From assembly GCA_035527975.1 (NCBI GenBank), contig DATKZM010000068.1, forward strand, positions 62,001 through 126,000: 64,000 bases of DNA, read 5' to 3'. The stretch comes from DATKZM01 sp035527975 (lineage in GTDB: Bacteria > Pseudomonadota > Alphaproteobacteria > JAPULJ01). The notes below the pieces were generated by a model that was not told the DNA's origin, made no database searches, and saw nothing but the letters and a program-made list of their open reading frames with translations. Position numbers and translations under genes: made by a program. Shown piece by piece: positions 1 to 8,180 of the stretch. Positions within the stretch are counted from its first letter, which is position 1. Each line of letters begins with the position of its first letter.

Positions 1-918
1 GCTGCCCGCGCGCCAAACCGCCTCGGACGACCCGGCGAAGACGACCTGCAAAACCGGGCAGTCGGCGGCATCATAGGGCGTCTCGCTGCGCGTTGCGCCG
101 GGCGTCGATACCGCAAAGCCGGTCGCGTTCAGGATCACCGCCGGCGGATGCTCGGCGAACGTGCCGCGCACGATCTCGGCCGAGACCGGGTCCTTGAGGC
201 TGGAAACGAAGATCGGGCAGGCGTTGAGCCCCTGCTCGCGCAACGCCGCGATCAGCGCGTCGACGGGCGCCAGATTGGCCGCCTGCACCAGCGCCCGGTA
301 GAAAACGATGCCGGCTACGGGAGCGTCTTTTTGCCATCCGGTCGTCAGATCATCGAGCCCGGGACGGTCGCGTCCCGGCCAATAGAGCCCGGCGCGCATG
401 AGCGGGCTCGGATGCCGCCAGTCACCGTCATGGCCGATCAGTGTGGCAGCGAAGGCGAGCAGGTTGCGCGCATTCCCGATGCCGCCGTGGATCGCATATT
501 GCCAGAGCTGGTGGCGAGCCTCGCGCGGCAGGGTCGACAGCGTGTCGAGCTCGGCGTCGGGCTGATCGTCCCCCGGCAGCAGCGCCAGCGCGATGCCCGC
601 TGCGCGGCAGGCGTCGGCGATCCGCTCCACCCCGTAGGGCCAGTAGGAGCGCCCGCCCAGCAGACGCACGATCACCAGCTTGGCGTGGCGGATTACATTT
701 TCGGTATAGAGATCGACCGACAAGTTGTGGCCGAGCTGCATAAGATTGGCCAGGCGGACCGATGGGAAATCCCCGCCCAAGCCACGGCGCGCATTGGCAA
801 GGCAGGCAAGCTCGGTATCGGCCGCTGACAGGATGACGATATCGCCCGTCGTCTGACCGAGGTCGACGGCTTGCGATCCATCGGTGACCTCACCCGGCCG
901 TGTCGAGAGAAGGTGCAT
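1..918 (-). CDS. cobN: Cobaltochelatase subunit CobN (partial, N-terminal 306 residues)
   Basis: Large subunit of the aerobic ATP-dependent cobaltochelatase, which inserts cobalt into hydrogenobyrinate a,c-diamide in the cytoplasm together with the AAA subunits CobS and CobT. The frame is open from the ATG at 918 to the window edge, so 306 residues are visible and the C-terminus is missing. The start (MHLLSTRPGEVTDG) is followed by features typical of CobN/magnesium-chelatase H proteins: LGHNLSVDLY, a VRLLGGRSYWPYG stretch near residue 90 and NATGFAVSTPG near residue 270. The start codon lies 3 nt after the cobW stop, which suggests translational coupling. It is the last visible gene of the riboswitch-led operon cbtB-cbtA-cobU-cobW-cobN. 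The family call is firm. Whether the gene is intact beyond the window is unknown. Confidence 0.93.
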   Translation of the reverse strand, partial: MHLLSTRPGEVTDGSQAVDLGQTTGDIVILSAADTELACLANARRGLGGDFPSVRLANLMQLGHNLSVDLYTENVIRHAKLVIVRLLGGRSYWPYGVERIADACRAAGIALALLPGDDQPDAELDTLSTLPREARHQLWQYAIHGGIGNARNLLAFAATLIGHDGDWRHPSPLMRAGLYWPGRDRPGLDDLTTGWQKDAPVAGIVFYRALVQAANLAPVDALIAALREQGLNACPIFVSSLKDPVSAEIVRGTFAEHPPAVILNATGFAVSTPGATRSETPYDAADCPVLQVVFAGSSEAVWRAGS

Positions 919-921
919 CGT

Positions 922-1956
922 TCACTTGGCCAGCGCGGCTTCGATGGCGCTGCGGTCGAGGCCCATCAGGCCGATCAGCACCAGCCTTGTGGCCCGCGTC
1001 TCGCCCTCGGCCCAGTCGCGATCGTAGTAATGCTGGATACGGTCACCCACGCCCTGCACCACCAGGCGCATGTCGCGGTCGCGCACGGTGGCAAAGCCTT
1101 TGACGCGAAGCACGCCATGCGCGTCGACGACCGGCTTCAGACGCTCGATCAGCTCGGCGGGCTCATCGATGGTGTCCAGCTCGACCACGATGCTTTCGAA
1201 ATCGTCGTGGTCGTGGTCGTCCTCGCCGTCGTGATGGGAGGGCCGCGAGGCCAGATCGTCCTCCGCCGCCGCCGCCAGGCCTAGCAATACGGCGGCGTCG
1301 ACCATGCCATGACGGGTCGGCACGATCTTGACCGCGGGCCGCATGTGCTCGGAGATGCCGCTGCGCGCCGCCTCTAGCGACGCCGCGTCGAGTAGATCGG
1401 ACTTGTTCAAAATGATCATGTCGGCGCACTGGATCTGATCCTCGAAGACCTCCTCCAGCGGGCTTTCGTGGTCGAGCGCCGTGTCGGCCTCGCGCTGGCG
1501 CTGCACGGCGCCCGGATCGGAGGCAAAGAGCCCATCGGCCACGGCGCGGCCATCGACCACCGCGATCACGCCGTCGACCGTGACGCGGGTGCGCACTTCG
1601 GGCCAATTGAAGGCGGTGACGAGCGGCTTGGGCAAGGCGAGCCCCGAGGTCTCGATGACGATATGATCGGGCGGCTCGGGGCGGTTGAGCAGCGCCTCGA
1701 TGGTCGGCAGGAAATCGTCCGCCACGGTGCAGCAGATGCAGCCATTGGCAAGCTCGATCACATCGTCTTCCCCGCAGCCTTCGATGCCGCAGGCCTTCAG
1801 GATTTCGCCGTCGACGCCGATATCGCCGAACTCGTTGATGATGAGGGCGAGCCGGCGCCCGTTCGCGTTCTCCAGCAGGTGGCGGATGAGGCTGGTCTTG
1901 CCGGCGCCGAGGAAGCCGGTAATCACCGTCGCGGGGATCTTGGCGGTCGCGGTCAT
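922..1956 (-). CDS. cobW: CobW-family GTPase / metallochaperone
   Basis: 344-residue G3E-family P-loop GTPase, thought to deliver or handle cobalt for cobaltochelatase. Visible motifs are the Walker A GFLGAGKTS at about residues 14-22, the metal-binding GCICC (C73-x-C75-C76), the G4 motif NKSD and the C-terminal CobW_C domain. An acidic, His-rich stretch (HHDGEDDHDHDD, around residue 245) is a probable metal-binding loop. The ATG at 1956 overlaps the cobU stop by 4 nt (ATGA), so the two are translationally coupled, and cobN follows 3 nt downstream. Position between cobU and cobN argues for CobW proper rather than a zinc-related G3E paralogue such as YjiA or ZNG1, although sequence alone cannot fully separate these. 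Confidence 0.93.
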   Translation of the reverse strand: MTATAKIPATVITGFLGAGKTSLIRHLLENANGRRLALIINEFGDIGVDGEILKACGIEGCGEDDVIELANGCICCTVADDFLPTIEALLNRPEPPDHIVIETSGLALPKPLVTAFNWPEVRTRVTVDGVIAVVDGRAVADGLFASDPGAVQRQREADTALDHESPLEEVFEDQIQCADMIILNKSDLLDAASLEAARSGISEHMRPAVKIVPTRHGMVDAAVLLGLAAAAEDDLASRPSHHDGEDDHDHDDFESIVVELDTIDEPAELIERLKPVVDAHGVLRVKGFATVRDRDMRLVVQGVGDRIQHYYDRDWAEGETRATRLVLIGLMGLDRSAIEAALAK

Positions 1957-2510
1957 GCGGACATCTCCAGTTCACGCGCGGGCTTCAAGATCATCGGCAG
2001 CCCCGCCGCCACCAAAACGACTTGGTCGGCCGCTTGCGCGACCATCTGATTGAGCCGTCCGGCATGATCCCGGAAGGCGCGGGCAAGCGCGTTCTCCGGC
2101 ACGATGCCAAGGCCGACCTCGTTGGAGACCAGCACCACCGGGTTGCTCAGCTCGCCCAGCACGGCCACCAGCTGGGCCATTTCCATCTCCACGTCGCGGC
2201 CGGCCAATAATAGATTCGAGAGCCAGATCGTCAGGCAATCGACCAACACCGCGCTGCCCGGCTGCACGGCGGCGCCCAGGGCCTCCGTCAGCGCGAGCGG
2301 CTCCTCGACGGTGCGCCAGCGCCCGCCGCGCCGGGCCTTATGCCCGGCAATCCGCTCGGTCATTTCCGCATCGCCCGGCTCGGCGGTGGCAAGATAGACC
2401 AGTGCGCCCTCATGGCCTTCCACCAGGCGTTCTGCGTAGGCGCTCTTGCCCGAGCGAGCGCCGCCCAGCACCAACGTCGTCAAAGCACGATGATCGGCTG
2501 CCGCGGACAT
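1953..2510 (-). CDS. cobU: Bifunctional adenosylcobinamide kinase / adenosylcobinamide-phosphate guanylyltransferase
   Basis: 185 residues, the usual length for CobU (called CobP in Pseudomonas denitrificans nomenclature). The enzyme phosphorylates adenosylcobinamide and then transfers GMP from GTP, making AdoCbi-GDP for CobS. The N-terminus has the P-loop LGGARSGKSAYAE, followed by the conserved YLATAEPGD and DCLTIWLSNLL segments and VSNEVGLGIVPENALAR with FRDHAGRLNQ near the C-terminus. An AGGAGG-like ribosome site (GGGAGGCAAGGT) precedes the ATG at 2510. The gene is the third of the riboswitch-controlled operon, 55 nt after cbtA, and overlaps cobW by 4 nt. No key residue appears to be missing. 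Confidence 0.95.
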   Translation of the reverse strand: MSAAADHRALTTLVLGGARSGKSAYAERLVEGHEGALVYLATAEPGDAEMTERIAGHKARRGGRWRTVEEPLALTEALGAAVQPGSAVLVDCLTIWLSNLLLAGRDVEMEMAQLVAVLGELSNPVVLVSNEVGLGIVPENALARAFRDHAGRLNQMVAQAADQVVLVAAGLPMILKPARELEMSA

Positions 2511-2565
2511 ACCTTGCCTCCCAGCCTGTTGTTCGTTTCGCGCGATCCGCCGGCGCCGGTTCCGG

Positions 2566-3420
2566 CTATTCGGCGGTCGCTGGCCCGAGCCGCTGCCAAA
2601 ACGTCCCGCTCAGCCAGCCGAGCGAGGCCCAGAAGATCGCGCTGACCACGATCGAGGCAGCGGCGAAATGACCGGCGAGTTCAGGCGGCACCGCACCGCC
2701 AATTTGTGCTGGTTGCGGCGCGCCGATGAGATGGGGAACCGCGATCACCACCACGCCCAGCACTTTGAGCGCATGTTGCCGCGCAAACACCATCAGCCAG
2801 AGGCCGAGCGCTGCCGCCACGGCCGCAAAAGCCCACCAGATCTGCCGGTCGGTGACCGCAGCTGCCTTGGAGCCCGGAACCTCCGGCGGCAGCCCAAGCC
2901 CGGGCGCCAGCGTGAAGACGGCAAAGCCGGCAAGCCCCCAGAGCACGCCGCGCCGCGGGTCGACGGGCTTGCCGTAGAGCGCAAAGCAGGCAACCAGCAG
3001 CAGGCCAAATCCGACACCCATCAAGAGGTTCGCAAGGCCGGTATAGAACAGCCGCTCCAGGCCGCCGCCGAGCGCCGGCGCTTCGCCGCCCTTCTTGGCC
3101 AGGTGCCCCTGCGCGTGCTGATGCGTATGGCCCGGCTTGCCGCCGTGGCCGCCATCGGCGTGCTGGTGGGTGTGACCGGGCTTGCCGCCATGGCCCGCAT
3201 CGGCGAGCTGGACGAGACCGCCCGTTGACGCCGATGTGCCTCCGACAAGCGCTGCACTCGGCACCAAGGCGCCGTGTTTGTGTTCCTTGCCGTCTCCCGC
3301 CGCTTCGAACTGTTCGGCGTGCAGGATGATCGGCGTCGTGGTGAAGGTCTGAACCGCCGTGATCAGCAGACCAGCCAGCAGCCCCGCCGCAATCGCGGCG
3401 AGGAACATGCGCTTGATCAT
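2566..3420 (-). CDS. cbtA: Cobalt transporter subunit CbtA
   Basis: 284-residue integral membrane protein of the CbtA family, a predicted cobalt transporter that is typically B12-riboswitch controlled and paired with CbtB. It has a first membrane segment at residues 5-28, then a periplasmic or loop region, then about four further hydrophobic segments (for example GLANLLMGVGFGLLLVACFAL, around 135-155). The loop at residues 70-110 is extremely His/Gly-rich and holds a tandem 15-residue repeat of GHGGKPGHTHQHA followed by D/Q-G, which gives a likely metal-binding surface. It sits 9 nt downstream of cbtB and upstream of cobU. Cobalt specificity is inferred from the family and from the riboswitch and cobalamin context. 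Confidence 0.92.
   Translation of the reverse strand: MIKRMFLAAIAAGLLAGLLITAVQTFTTTPIILHAEQFEAAGDGKEHKHGALVPSAALVGGTSASTGGLVQLADAGHGGKPGHTHQHADGGHGGKPGHTHQHAQGHLAKKGGEAPALGGGLERLFYTGLANLLMGVGFGLLLVACFALYGKPVDPRRGVLWGLAGFAVFTLAPGLGLPPEVPGSKAAAVTDRQIWWAFAAVAAALGLWLMVFARQHALKVLGVVVIAVPHLIGAPQPAQIGGAVPPELAGHFAAASIVVSAIFWASLGWLSGTFWQRLGPATAE
3106..3195 (-). repeat. 45-bp in-frame tandem repeat (x2) encoding His-rich loop of CbtA
   Basis: Two adjacent 45-bp units encode CbtA residues 76-90 and 91-105. The protein copies are identical except for D/Q at position 14 of the unit (GHGGKPGHTHQHA then D or Q, then G). The DNA copies differ at several synonymous sites, so this is not a fresh duplication and the peptide appears to be conserved. 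It adds eight histidines in about 30 residues. Confidence 0.85.
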
Positions 3421-3429
3421 CGGATCAGG

Positions 3430-3627
3430 TCAGTGACACGGGAAGGCGAAGGCGTGCCGCGCGTCGTGCGCCGCATTGTGCAGCGTCGCCGACTGGGCGA
3501 AGCCCGCGCCATAGAGCAGGAACAGGCCGGCCAAAAGCGCCAGCGCCACGGGCGCGAGCAGCGCCGTGCGTTCACTGATCGTCTGGGTTTTCACCGGCTG
3601 GGCCTTCGTGGTGACGTGTTGTGCCAT
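3430..3627 (-). CDS. cbtB: Cobalt transporter subunit CbtB
   Basis: 65-residue protein of the CbtB family: a short polar N-terminus, one membrane helix (LLAPVALALLAGLFLLYGAGF, about residues 24-44) and a His-rich tail (HNAAHDARHAFAFPCH) of the kind thought to bind the metal. The start is taken as the ATG at 3627, which has GGAG seven nt upstream; an in-frame TTG immediately before it is less likely. It is the first gene of the operon, directly behind the cobalamin riboswitch, which fits repression of cobalt import when B12 is plentiful. cbtA follows after 9 nt. Confidence 0.92.
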   Translation of the reverse strand: MAQHVTTKAQPVKTQTISERTALLAPVALALLAGLFLLYGAGFAQSATLHNAAHDARHAFAFPCH

Positions 3628-3684
3628 CAAATATCTCCCTTTTTTTGCGTCCCACCCGACGCATCCAAGGCATCGCTTCCGACG

Positions 3685-3865
3685 GAAAATGTCCTGGCTA
3701 GGGATCGACGGCCCCGGCGCCTTCCCAGCGATTGCTCGCCAGTGGCCTGTGCCGTGGCCTCACCCTCTACAGTTGCGGGGGCAGCGCCGGAATCGTTCGC
3801 TACTGAACAAACAAGCGAACACACCGGCTTCCTCCCCGTCGGTGCAACGACGTTATCATGTGCGT
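3685..3865 (-). promoter_or_regulatory. Cobalamin (B12) riboswitch
   Basis: Read on the minus strand, the leader of cbtB carries the hallmark conserved blocks in order: AAGCCGGTG, the B12-box-like GCCCCCGCAACTGT, GCCACTG, GGGAAGGCGCCGG and finally AGCCAGGA. About 55 nt separate the aptamer from the cbtB start, with a GCGTC/GACGC mini-hairpin and a purine run next to the ribosome site. Control of translation initiation is therefore more likely than a U-run terminator, which is absent. The boundaries are approximate. Confidence 0.9.
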
Positions 3866-3904
3866 TCGCCGAGGTACACGAAAAGCTATGACGCCGGTGT
3901 GACC

Positions 3905-4927
3905 TCACGAACGTTCGGAGACGCCGGCCTCGCCGAACGTTGCCATGCCGGTATGCGTGACCGCCGCTGCGCGCACCACCGCGAGCGCCAAAGCCGCGCC
4001 CGAAGCCTCGCCAAGTCGCATGCCGAGATCGAGCAAGGGCTGCATGCCGAGCGCCTCGAGCAGACGGCGATGGCCGGCCTCGGCCGAAACATGACCGGCG
4101 ACACAGTGATCGAGCGCGCCGGCCCGCGCGCAATGCACGACCGCCGCCGCCGCGGAACTGACGAAGCCGTCGAGAATGACCGGGACGCGTTTCTGGCGGG
4201 CAGCCAGCACAGCGCCGGCCATCGCCGCAATTTCGCGGCCGCCAACCCGGCGCAAAGCCTCCATCGGATCGCTCGCTTCCTTTGTCGCGGTCCCATGCAG
4301 GGCGACCGCGGCGCCAACCGCCTTGGCCTTGCGCCGCAGCCCCTCATCGTCGACGCCGGTGCCGCGCCCGACCCAATCCTCGGGCGCACCGCCGAACAGC
4401 AAAGCGCCCAGCGCCGCCGCGGACGTTGTGTTGGCAATTCCCATCTCGCCCACGAGCAGGAGGTCGGCGTCGCCATCGACGGCCTCGTAGCCGGTCTGGA
4501 AGGCGAGGTTGCAATCCTCGGCGCTCATTGCCGGGCTTCTCGTGAAATCATCGGTCGGGCGGTCGAGCTCGAGCGGCAGCACCGCGAGCTTGGCCCCCAT
4601 AACGCCGCAAAGCTGGTTGATCGCCGCCCCGCCGGCCTCGAAGTTGGCGACCATCTGTGCCGTCACTTCGACCGGGAATGCCGAAACGCCCTGCGCCGCG
4701 ACACCGTGATTTCCGGCAAAGACGAGGCAGGATATGTCCCTCAGGCGCGGCGGGTGACGGCCTTGCCAGGCGCAAAGCCAAACCGCCAGATCCTCAAGCC
4801 GGCCGAGCGATCCGGCCGGTTTGGTGAGGATGGCCTGGCGCGCGCGCGCCTGCTCGGCGGCGGCCACGTCCTTGCCATCGAGATCAGCGAATATCGCGCG
4901 GATATCATCCGAAGTCATGGTCGCCAC
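3905..4927 (-). CDS. cobT: Nicotinate-nucleotide--dimethylbenzimidazole phosphoribosyltransferase
   Basis: 340-residue enzyme that transfers phosphoribose from nicotinate mononucleotide to 5,6-dimethylbenzimidazole, making alpha-ribazole phosphate for the lower ligand of cobalamin (Salmonella CobT; CobU in Pseudomonas nomenclature). Diagnostic stretches are KPAGSLGRLE near residue 37, VFAGNHGVAAQGVSAFP, GEMGIANTTSAAAL with the family glutamate, GRGTGVDDEGL and a C-terminal THTGMATFGEAGV. The start is taken as the GTG at 4927 because GGGAGG lies 5 nt upstream; an ATG three codons later is the alternative. It is upstream of, and on the same strand as, the riboswitch, so it has its own promoter in the gap shared with the divergent cobS. 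Confidence 0.95.
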   Translation of the reverse strand: MATMTSDDIRAIFADLDGKDVAAAEQARARQAILTKPAGSLGRLEDLAVWLCAWQGRHPPRLRDISCLVFAGNHGVAAQGVSAFPVEVTAQMVANFEAGGAAINQLCGVMGAKLAVLPLELDRPTDDFTRSPAMSAEDCNLAFQTGYEAVDGDADLLLVGEMGIANTTSAAALGALLFGGAPEDWVGRGTGVDDEGLRRKAKAVGAAVALHGTATKEASDPMEALRRVGGREIAAMAGAVLAARQKRVPVILDGFVSSAAAAVVHCARAGALDHCVAGHVSAEAGHRRLLEALGMQPLLDLGMRLGEASGAALALAVVRAAAVTHTGMATFGEAGVSERS

Positions 4928-5079
4928 CGGATCCTCCCTTGTTGCGGCGCGCGCACGAACCGATCGCGTATCGGCCCCAAATGCGCGCTCTGCTTATTGG
5001 TACTTTATGCATCCCGCCGCGTCGCGGACAGGGTTTCGATTGCGCCGCCGGGCGCGGCGCGTGCATCTTAATTGCCGGC

Positions 5080-5922
5080 ATGACTATCGAGGCGACCACA
5101 GCCATGCAACCAGCCAGCGCGCAAAAGCGAGGTTTCGCGCCGTTGTGGTCGCTCGGCGTCGCCTTCGCTTTTTTGACGCGGGTGAACTTCGTTGGCGGGG
5201 GCGTCACGCGCGGGCGAACAATCGTGCGAGGCGATCTGGCGCGCGCGGGTTGGGCCTTTCCCATCGTCGGGCTTGTTGTCGGCGCAGCCGGCGGCGGCAT
5301 TTGCGCCGGCGCCCTTGCCCTTGCGCTGCCGCCGCTGCTCGCCGCCATTCTGGGGGTTGCGGCGATGGTGCTGTTGACCGGCGCGCTGCATGAGGATGGG
5401 CTTGCCGATGTCGCCGACGGCTTCGGCGGTGCGTTCGAGCGCGAAGACAAGCTCAAGATCATGCGCGACAGCCGCATCGGCACGTTCGGCGTCGTCGCCT
5501 TGGTTCTGGTGTTGGCTGGCAGGCTGGCGGCGATCGCAGCCATGCAAGCGCCGCTCGCCACATTCCTCGCCATTGTTGCGGCTGCCGTGTTGTCGCGGGC
5601 GGCGATGGTCTGGCTCATGGCATTGATGCCGCAGGCCCGGGAAAGCGGACTTGGCGCCGAGGCCGGGCGGCCAGGCGCGCTCACTGCGGGGATTGCGACC
5701 GTCATCGCGGCGGCGCTGGCGGTGGCGGCGCTGGGACCCCTCGGCGGCGCCCTCGCAAGCGTCGTGGTGGCCGCGGTAGCGGGATTGTTCGCGGGTCTCG
5801 CAATGCGTCAGATCGGCGGCTCGACCGGCGATGTGTTTGGCGCCACACAACAACTGACGGAGGTCGCGGCGCTTATTGCCGCGGCAGTGATCTTCGGCCG
5901 TCTCGGCGCATTCTGGTCCTGA
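5080..5922 (+). CDS. cobS: Adenosylcobinamide-GDP ribazoletransferase (cobalamin synthase)
   Basis: Integral membrane enzyme (280 residues from the ATG at 5080) that joins AdoCbi-GDP with alpha-ribazole or its phosphate to form adenosylcobalamin. The conserved LHEDGLADVADGFGG (the aspartate-rich metal/GDP site, about residue 103) and REDKLKIMRDSRIGTFG are clear. Multiple hydrophobic helices follow, and the C-terminus has GGSTGDVFGATQQLTE. The frame is open upstream to 4939, but that extension lacks family similarity, so the internal ATG at 5080 is used; 5104 is another option. It is transcribed divergently from cobT, so the two final-assembly enzymes share one 150-bp promoter region. Confidence 0.93.
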   Translation: MTIEATTAMQPASAQKRGFAPLWSLGVAFAFLTRVNFVGGGVTRGRTIVRGDLARAGWAFPIVGLVVGAAGGGICAGALALALPPLLAAILGVAAMVLLTGALHEDGLADVADGFGGAFEREDKLKIMRDSRIGTFGVVALVLVLAGRLAAIAAMQAPLATFLAIVAAAVLSRAAMVWLMALMPQARESGLGAEAGRPGALTAGIATVIAAALAVAALGPLGGALASVVVAAVAGLFAGLAMRQIGGSTGDVFGATQQLTEVAALIAAAVIFGRLGAFWS

Positions 5923-5951
5923 ACGATCGCTTAAGGCGCCGCAACGAAAAC

Positions 5952-6938
5952 CTAAGTTGTCAGCACGATCTTTCCGAAATGCTCGTTGGCGCGCATATGC
6001 GCCTGCGCCGCTACGGCCTCGTCGAGCGGAAAGGTCTTGTCGATCGGCAGGGCGATATCGCCCGCGGTCACCGCGTCCCAGAGATCATCACGCATGCGCC
6101 GCACGATCTCGCGCACCTCCTCGACCGAGCGCGTGCGGAAGGTGACGCCGATATAGTCGAGCCGCTTGAGCGCATGCAGATCGAAGTTGAACGCGCCCGA
6201 GAAGCCGCCCAGCCGGCCGACATTGACGATGCGGCCACGCACGCGCGCCGCCTTCATGTTGTCGTCCATGACGCCGGCCGAGATCATGTCGACGATCAGG
6301 TGGACGCCGTCGCCGCCGGTCGCCTCGATCACCGCATCGGCCCAGCCTTCGTCGCGCGTGTCGATAGCTAGGTCGGCGCCGTATTCGGCCAGCCGCGCCC
6401 GGCGGCCATCGTTCGTCGAGCTGCCGATCACCGGTGACGCGCCCATGTGCTTGGCGATCTGCAACCCCATGAGCCCGACACCGGAGCTGGCGCCCTGGAT
6501 CAGCACGCTCTCGCCGGCCTGCAGCCGGCCGTTCGTGACCACCGCATTATGCATCGTCAGCAGCGCGATCGGCAGGCCGGCGGCCTGCTCGTAGCTCATG
6601 TTGTTGGCCGGGATCGACAGCACCCGGCCCATATCGGCGACCGCGTATTCGGCGTAACCGCCCTGGCCGGAACACATCACCCGGTCGCCCGCCTTGACGC
6701 CGGACACGCCCGCGCCGACGCCCACGACCTCGCCGGCCCATTCGAGGCCGATCGGCTTGCTCAACGCCTCCGGCGACGGAATGTAGCGGCCCTGGGCGGC
6801 GCCCAGATCGGCGCGGTTGAGGCCCGCCGCGCGGACCCGCACGAGGACCTGCTCGGGCCCCGGTTCCGGCCGCGGCACCTCGCGCAGCGCGAGCCCGTCC
6901 TCGGTGGCGACACCGGCCTTCATCATGGCTGTGGTCAT
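5952..6938 (-). CDS. Zinc-independent quinone oxidoreductase-type MDR dehydrogenase
   Basis: 328-residue medium-chain dehydrogenase/reductase of the quinone oxidoreductase (QOR/PIG3-like) branch, probably an NADPH-dependent reductase of quinones or enones. An N-terminal GroES-like fold (EVPRPEPGPEQVLVRVRAAGLNRADL, cut here for length, followed by GLEWAGEVVGVG) precedes the Rossmann domain with the AGESVLIQGASSGVGLMGLQIAK region at about residue 140-165. The Cys/His zinc ligands of alcohol dehydrogenases are absent, as expected for this branch. It ends the minus strand 30 nt from the convergent cobS end and lies 24 nt downstream of the FAD monooxygenase gene, so these two probably form an operon. 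The substrate is unknown. Confidence 0.85.
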   Translation of the reverse strand: MTTAMMKAGVATEDGLALREVPRPEPGPEQVLVRVRAAGLNRADLGAAQGRYIPSPEALSKPIGLEWAGEVVGVGAGVSGVKAGDRVMCSGQGGYAEYAVADMGRVLSIPANNMSYEQAAGLPIALLTMHNAVVTNGRLQAGESVLIQGASSGVGLMGLQIAKHMGASPVIGSSTNDGRRARLAEYGADLAIDTRDEGWADAVIEATGGDGVHLIVDMISAGVMDDNMKAARVRGRIVNVGRLGGFSGAFNFDLHALKRLDYIGVTFRTRSVEEVREIVRRMRDDLWDAVTAGDIALPIDKTFPLDEAVAAQAHMRANEHFGKIVLTT

Positions 6939-6962
6939 ACCTTCACTCCTGTTCCTGGGATT

Positions 6963-8180
6963 CTAGGCGGCCTTCGCGGGCACCGGAAACTCGTTCACGA
7001 CATTCATGCCGTAGATCCAGTCGGGATCGAAACGCTTTCCTTCGCGTTTGAAAAGCCCGCTGACGAAATAATTGAGATTGCGCAAGGCGCGGCCGACTGG
7101 CGTCGGCTCGTGCATCGAGATGACGCGGCTCCGCGCGCCCAACTGGACCTTGGCGGTGCGCTCGCGCCTTGCATCCTGATAGGCCTTGAGCGCCGCGACC
7201 GGATCGCCCATGCGCGCGAGCAGCGCCGCGGCGACATACGCATCCTCGATCGCCATGCAGGCGCCCTGCGCCATGAAAGGCAGCATCGGATGGGCCGCAT
7301 CGCCCAGCAGCGAGACCCGGCCCCTGGTCCATTGCGGCAAGGGATCGCGGTCGAACAGCGCCCATTTGTTGATGCGCCCGCTCGCCTCGATCAGGCCGTG
7401 CAGATCGGCATCCCAGCCATCATAAGCGCCATGGACCTCGTCCTTGCTGCACTCCAGCGACCAGGATTCGGTCTGCCATTCGGCGATCTCGAAGGCGCCC
7501 GCGAAGTTGATCCGCCGGCCGCCGGAGATGGGGTAGACGGTCACATGGCCATGCGGTCCATGGTATGTGCCGGCCCCGATCTTGGCGAGTTTGGGGTCGA
7601 GCGCGGCGGTTTCAGCCGTCAGACGGTAGATCACCATGCCGGCGTAGCGCGGCGTGTCGGGTCCGAACAACGTCTCGCGCACCACCGAATGGATGCCGTC
7701 GGCACCGATCACCGCGGCGGCCTCGAAGGTGTCGCCCCTGGCGGTCTCGATCACCACCGTATCGCCCTCTTGGCGCAAGCCTGCGACCTGCTGGCCAAGA
7801 CGAATGCGGTCGGCGGGCACGGCGGTCTGCAGCGTGTTCAGAAGATCGGCGCGGTGGATCTGATAGTAGGGCGCGTCGTACTTCTCAGCGAAGTGGGGGT
7901 TGCGCGGCAGGCTGTAGAGCAGCTTGCCGGTCTTCCAGTCGCGGGCGTTATACCTGGGCGGCAGGCAGGCCAGATCGTTGAGCGTTTCCATGATGCCGAG
8001 GAAGCGCATGACGTGAACGCCGTTGGGGCCGATCTGGATCCCGGCGCCGACCTCGGCCAGCTCGTCGGCCTGTTCGAGCAGCAAAAACGGCACGCCGAAT
8101 TTCGCCAGCGCGCCGGCCAGCGTCAGCCCGCCGATCCCGCCGCCGACGACCACCACCGGCCATTCGCTTTCGCGCGTCAT
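6963..8180 (-). CDS. FAD-dependent aromatic monooxygenase (salicylate / 3-hydroxybenzoate hydroxylase type)
   Basis: 405-residue group A flavoprotein monooxygenase. It shows the dinucleotide-binding VVVGGGIGGLTLAGALAKFG at the N-terminus, the DG motif (VIGADGIHSVVRE, about residue 155), and the GD motif (GRVSLLGDAAHPMLPFMAQGACMAIEDA, abbreviated by position, about 275-300). The whole follows the salicylate hydroxylase and 3-hydroxybenzoate 6-hydroxylase pattern. The start is placed at the ATG at 8180; the frame stays open upstream but that part has no family match. The gene shares its strand with the quinone reductase 24 nt downstream, which suggests hydroxylation followed by quinone/enone reduction. 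The aromatic substrate cannot be read from the sequence. Confidence 0.88.
   Translation of the reverse strand: MTRESEWPVVVVGGGIGGLTLAGALAKFGVPFLLLEQADELAEVGAGIQIGPNGVHVMRFLGIMETLNDLACLPPRYNARDWKTGKLLYSLPRNPHFAEKYDAPYYQIHRADLLNTLQTAVPADRIRLGQQVAGLRQEGDTVVIETARGDTFEAAAVIGADGIHSVVRETLFGPDTPRYAGMVIYRLTAETAALDPKLAKIGAGTYHGPHGHVTVYPISGGRRINFAGAFEIAEWQTESWSLECSKDEVHGAYDGWDADLHGLIEASGRINKWALFDRDPLPQWTRGRVSLLGDAAHPMLPFMAQGACMAIEDAYVAAALLARMGDPVAALKAYQDARRERTAKVQLGARSRVISMHEPTPVGRALRNLNYFVSGLFKREGKRFDPDWIYGMNVVNEFPVPAKAA

Noticed and set aside
3640..3665. Hairpin GCGTC/GACGC next to a T/A run, first taken for a riboswitch terminator
   Set aside because: On the transcribed minus strand the run is A, not T, and it precedes the ribosome site. 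It cannot act as a Rho-independent terminator.
4928..5079. A second cobalamin riboswitch between cobT and cobS
   Set aside because: None of the conserved blocks (GCAACTGT, GCCACTG, AGCCAGGA) was found on either strand in this gap.
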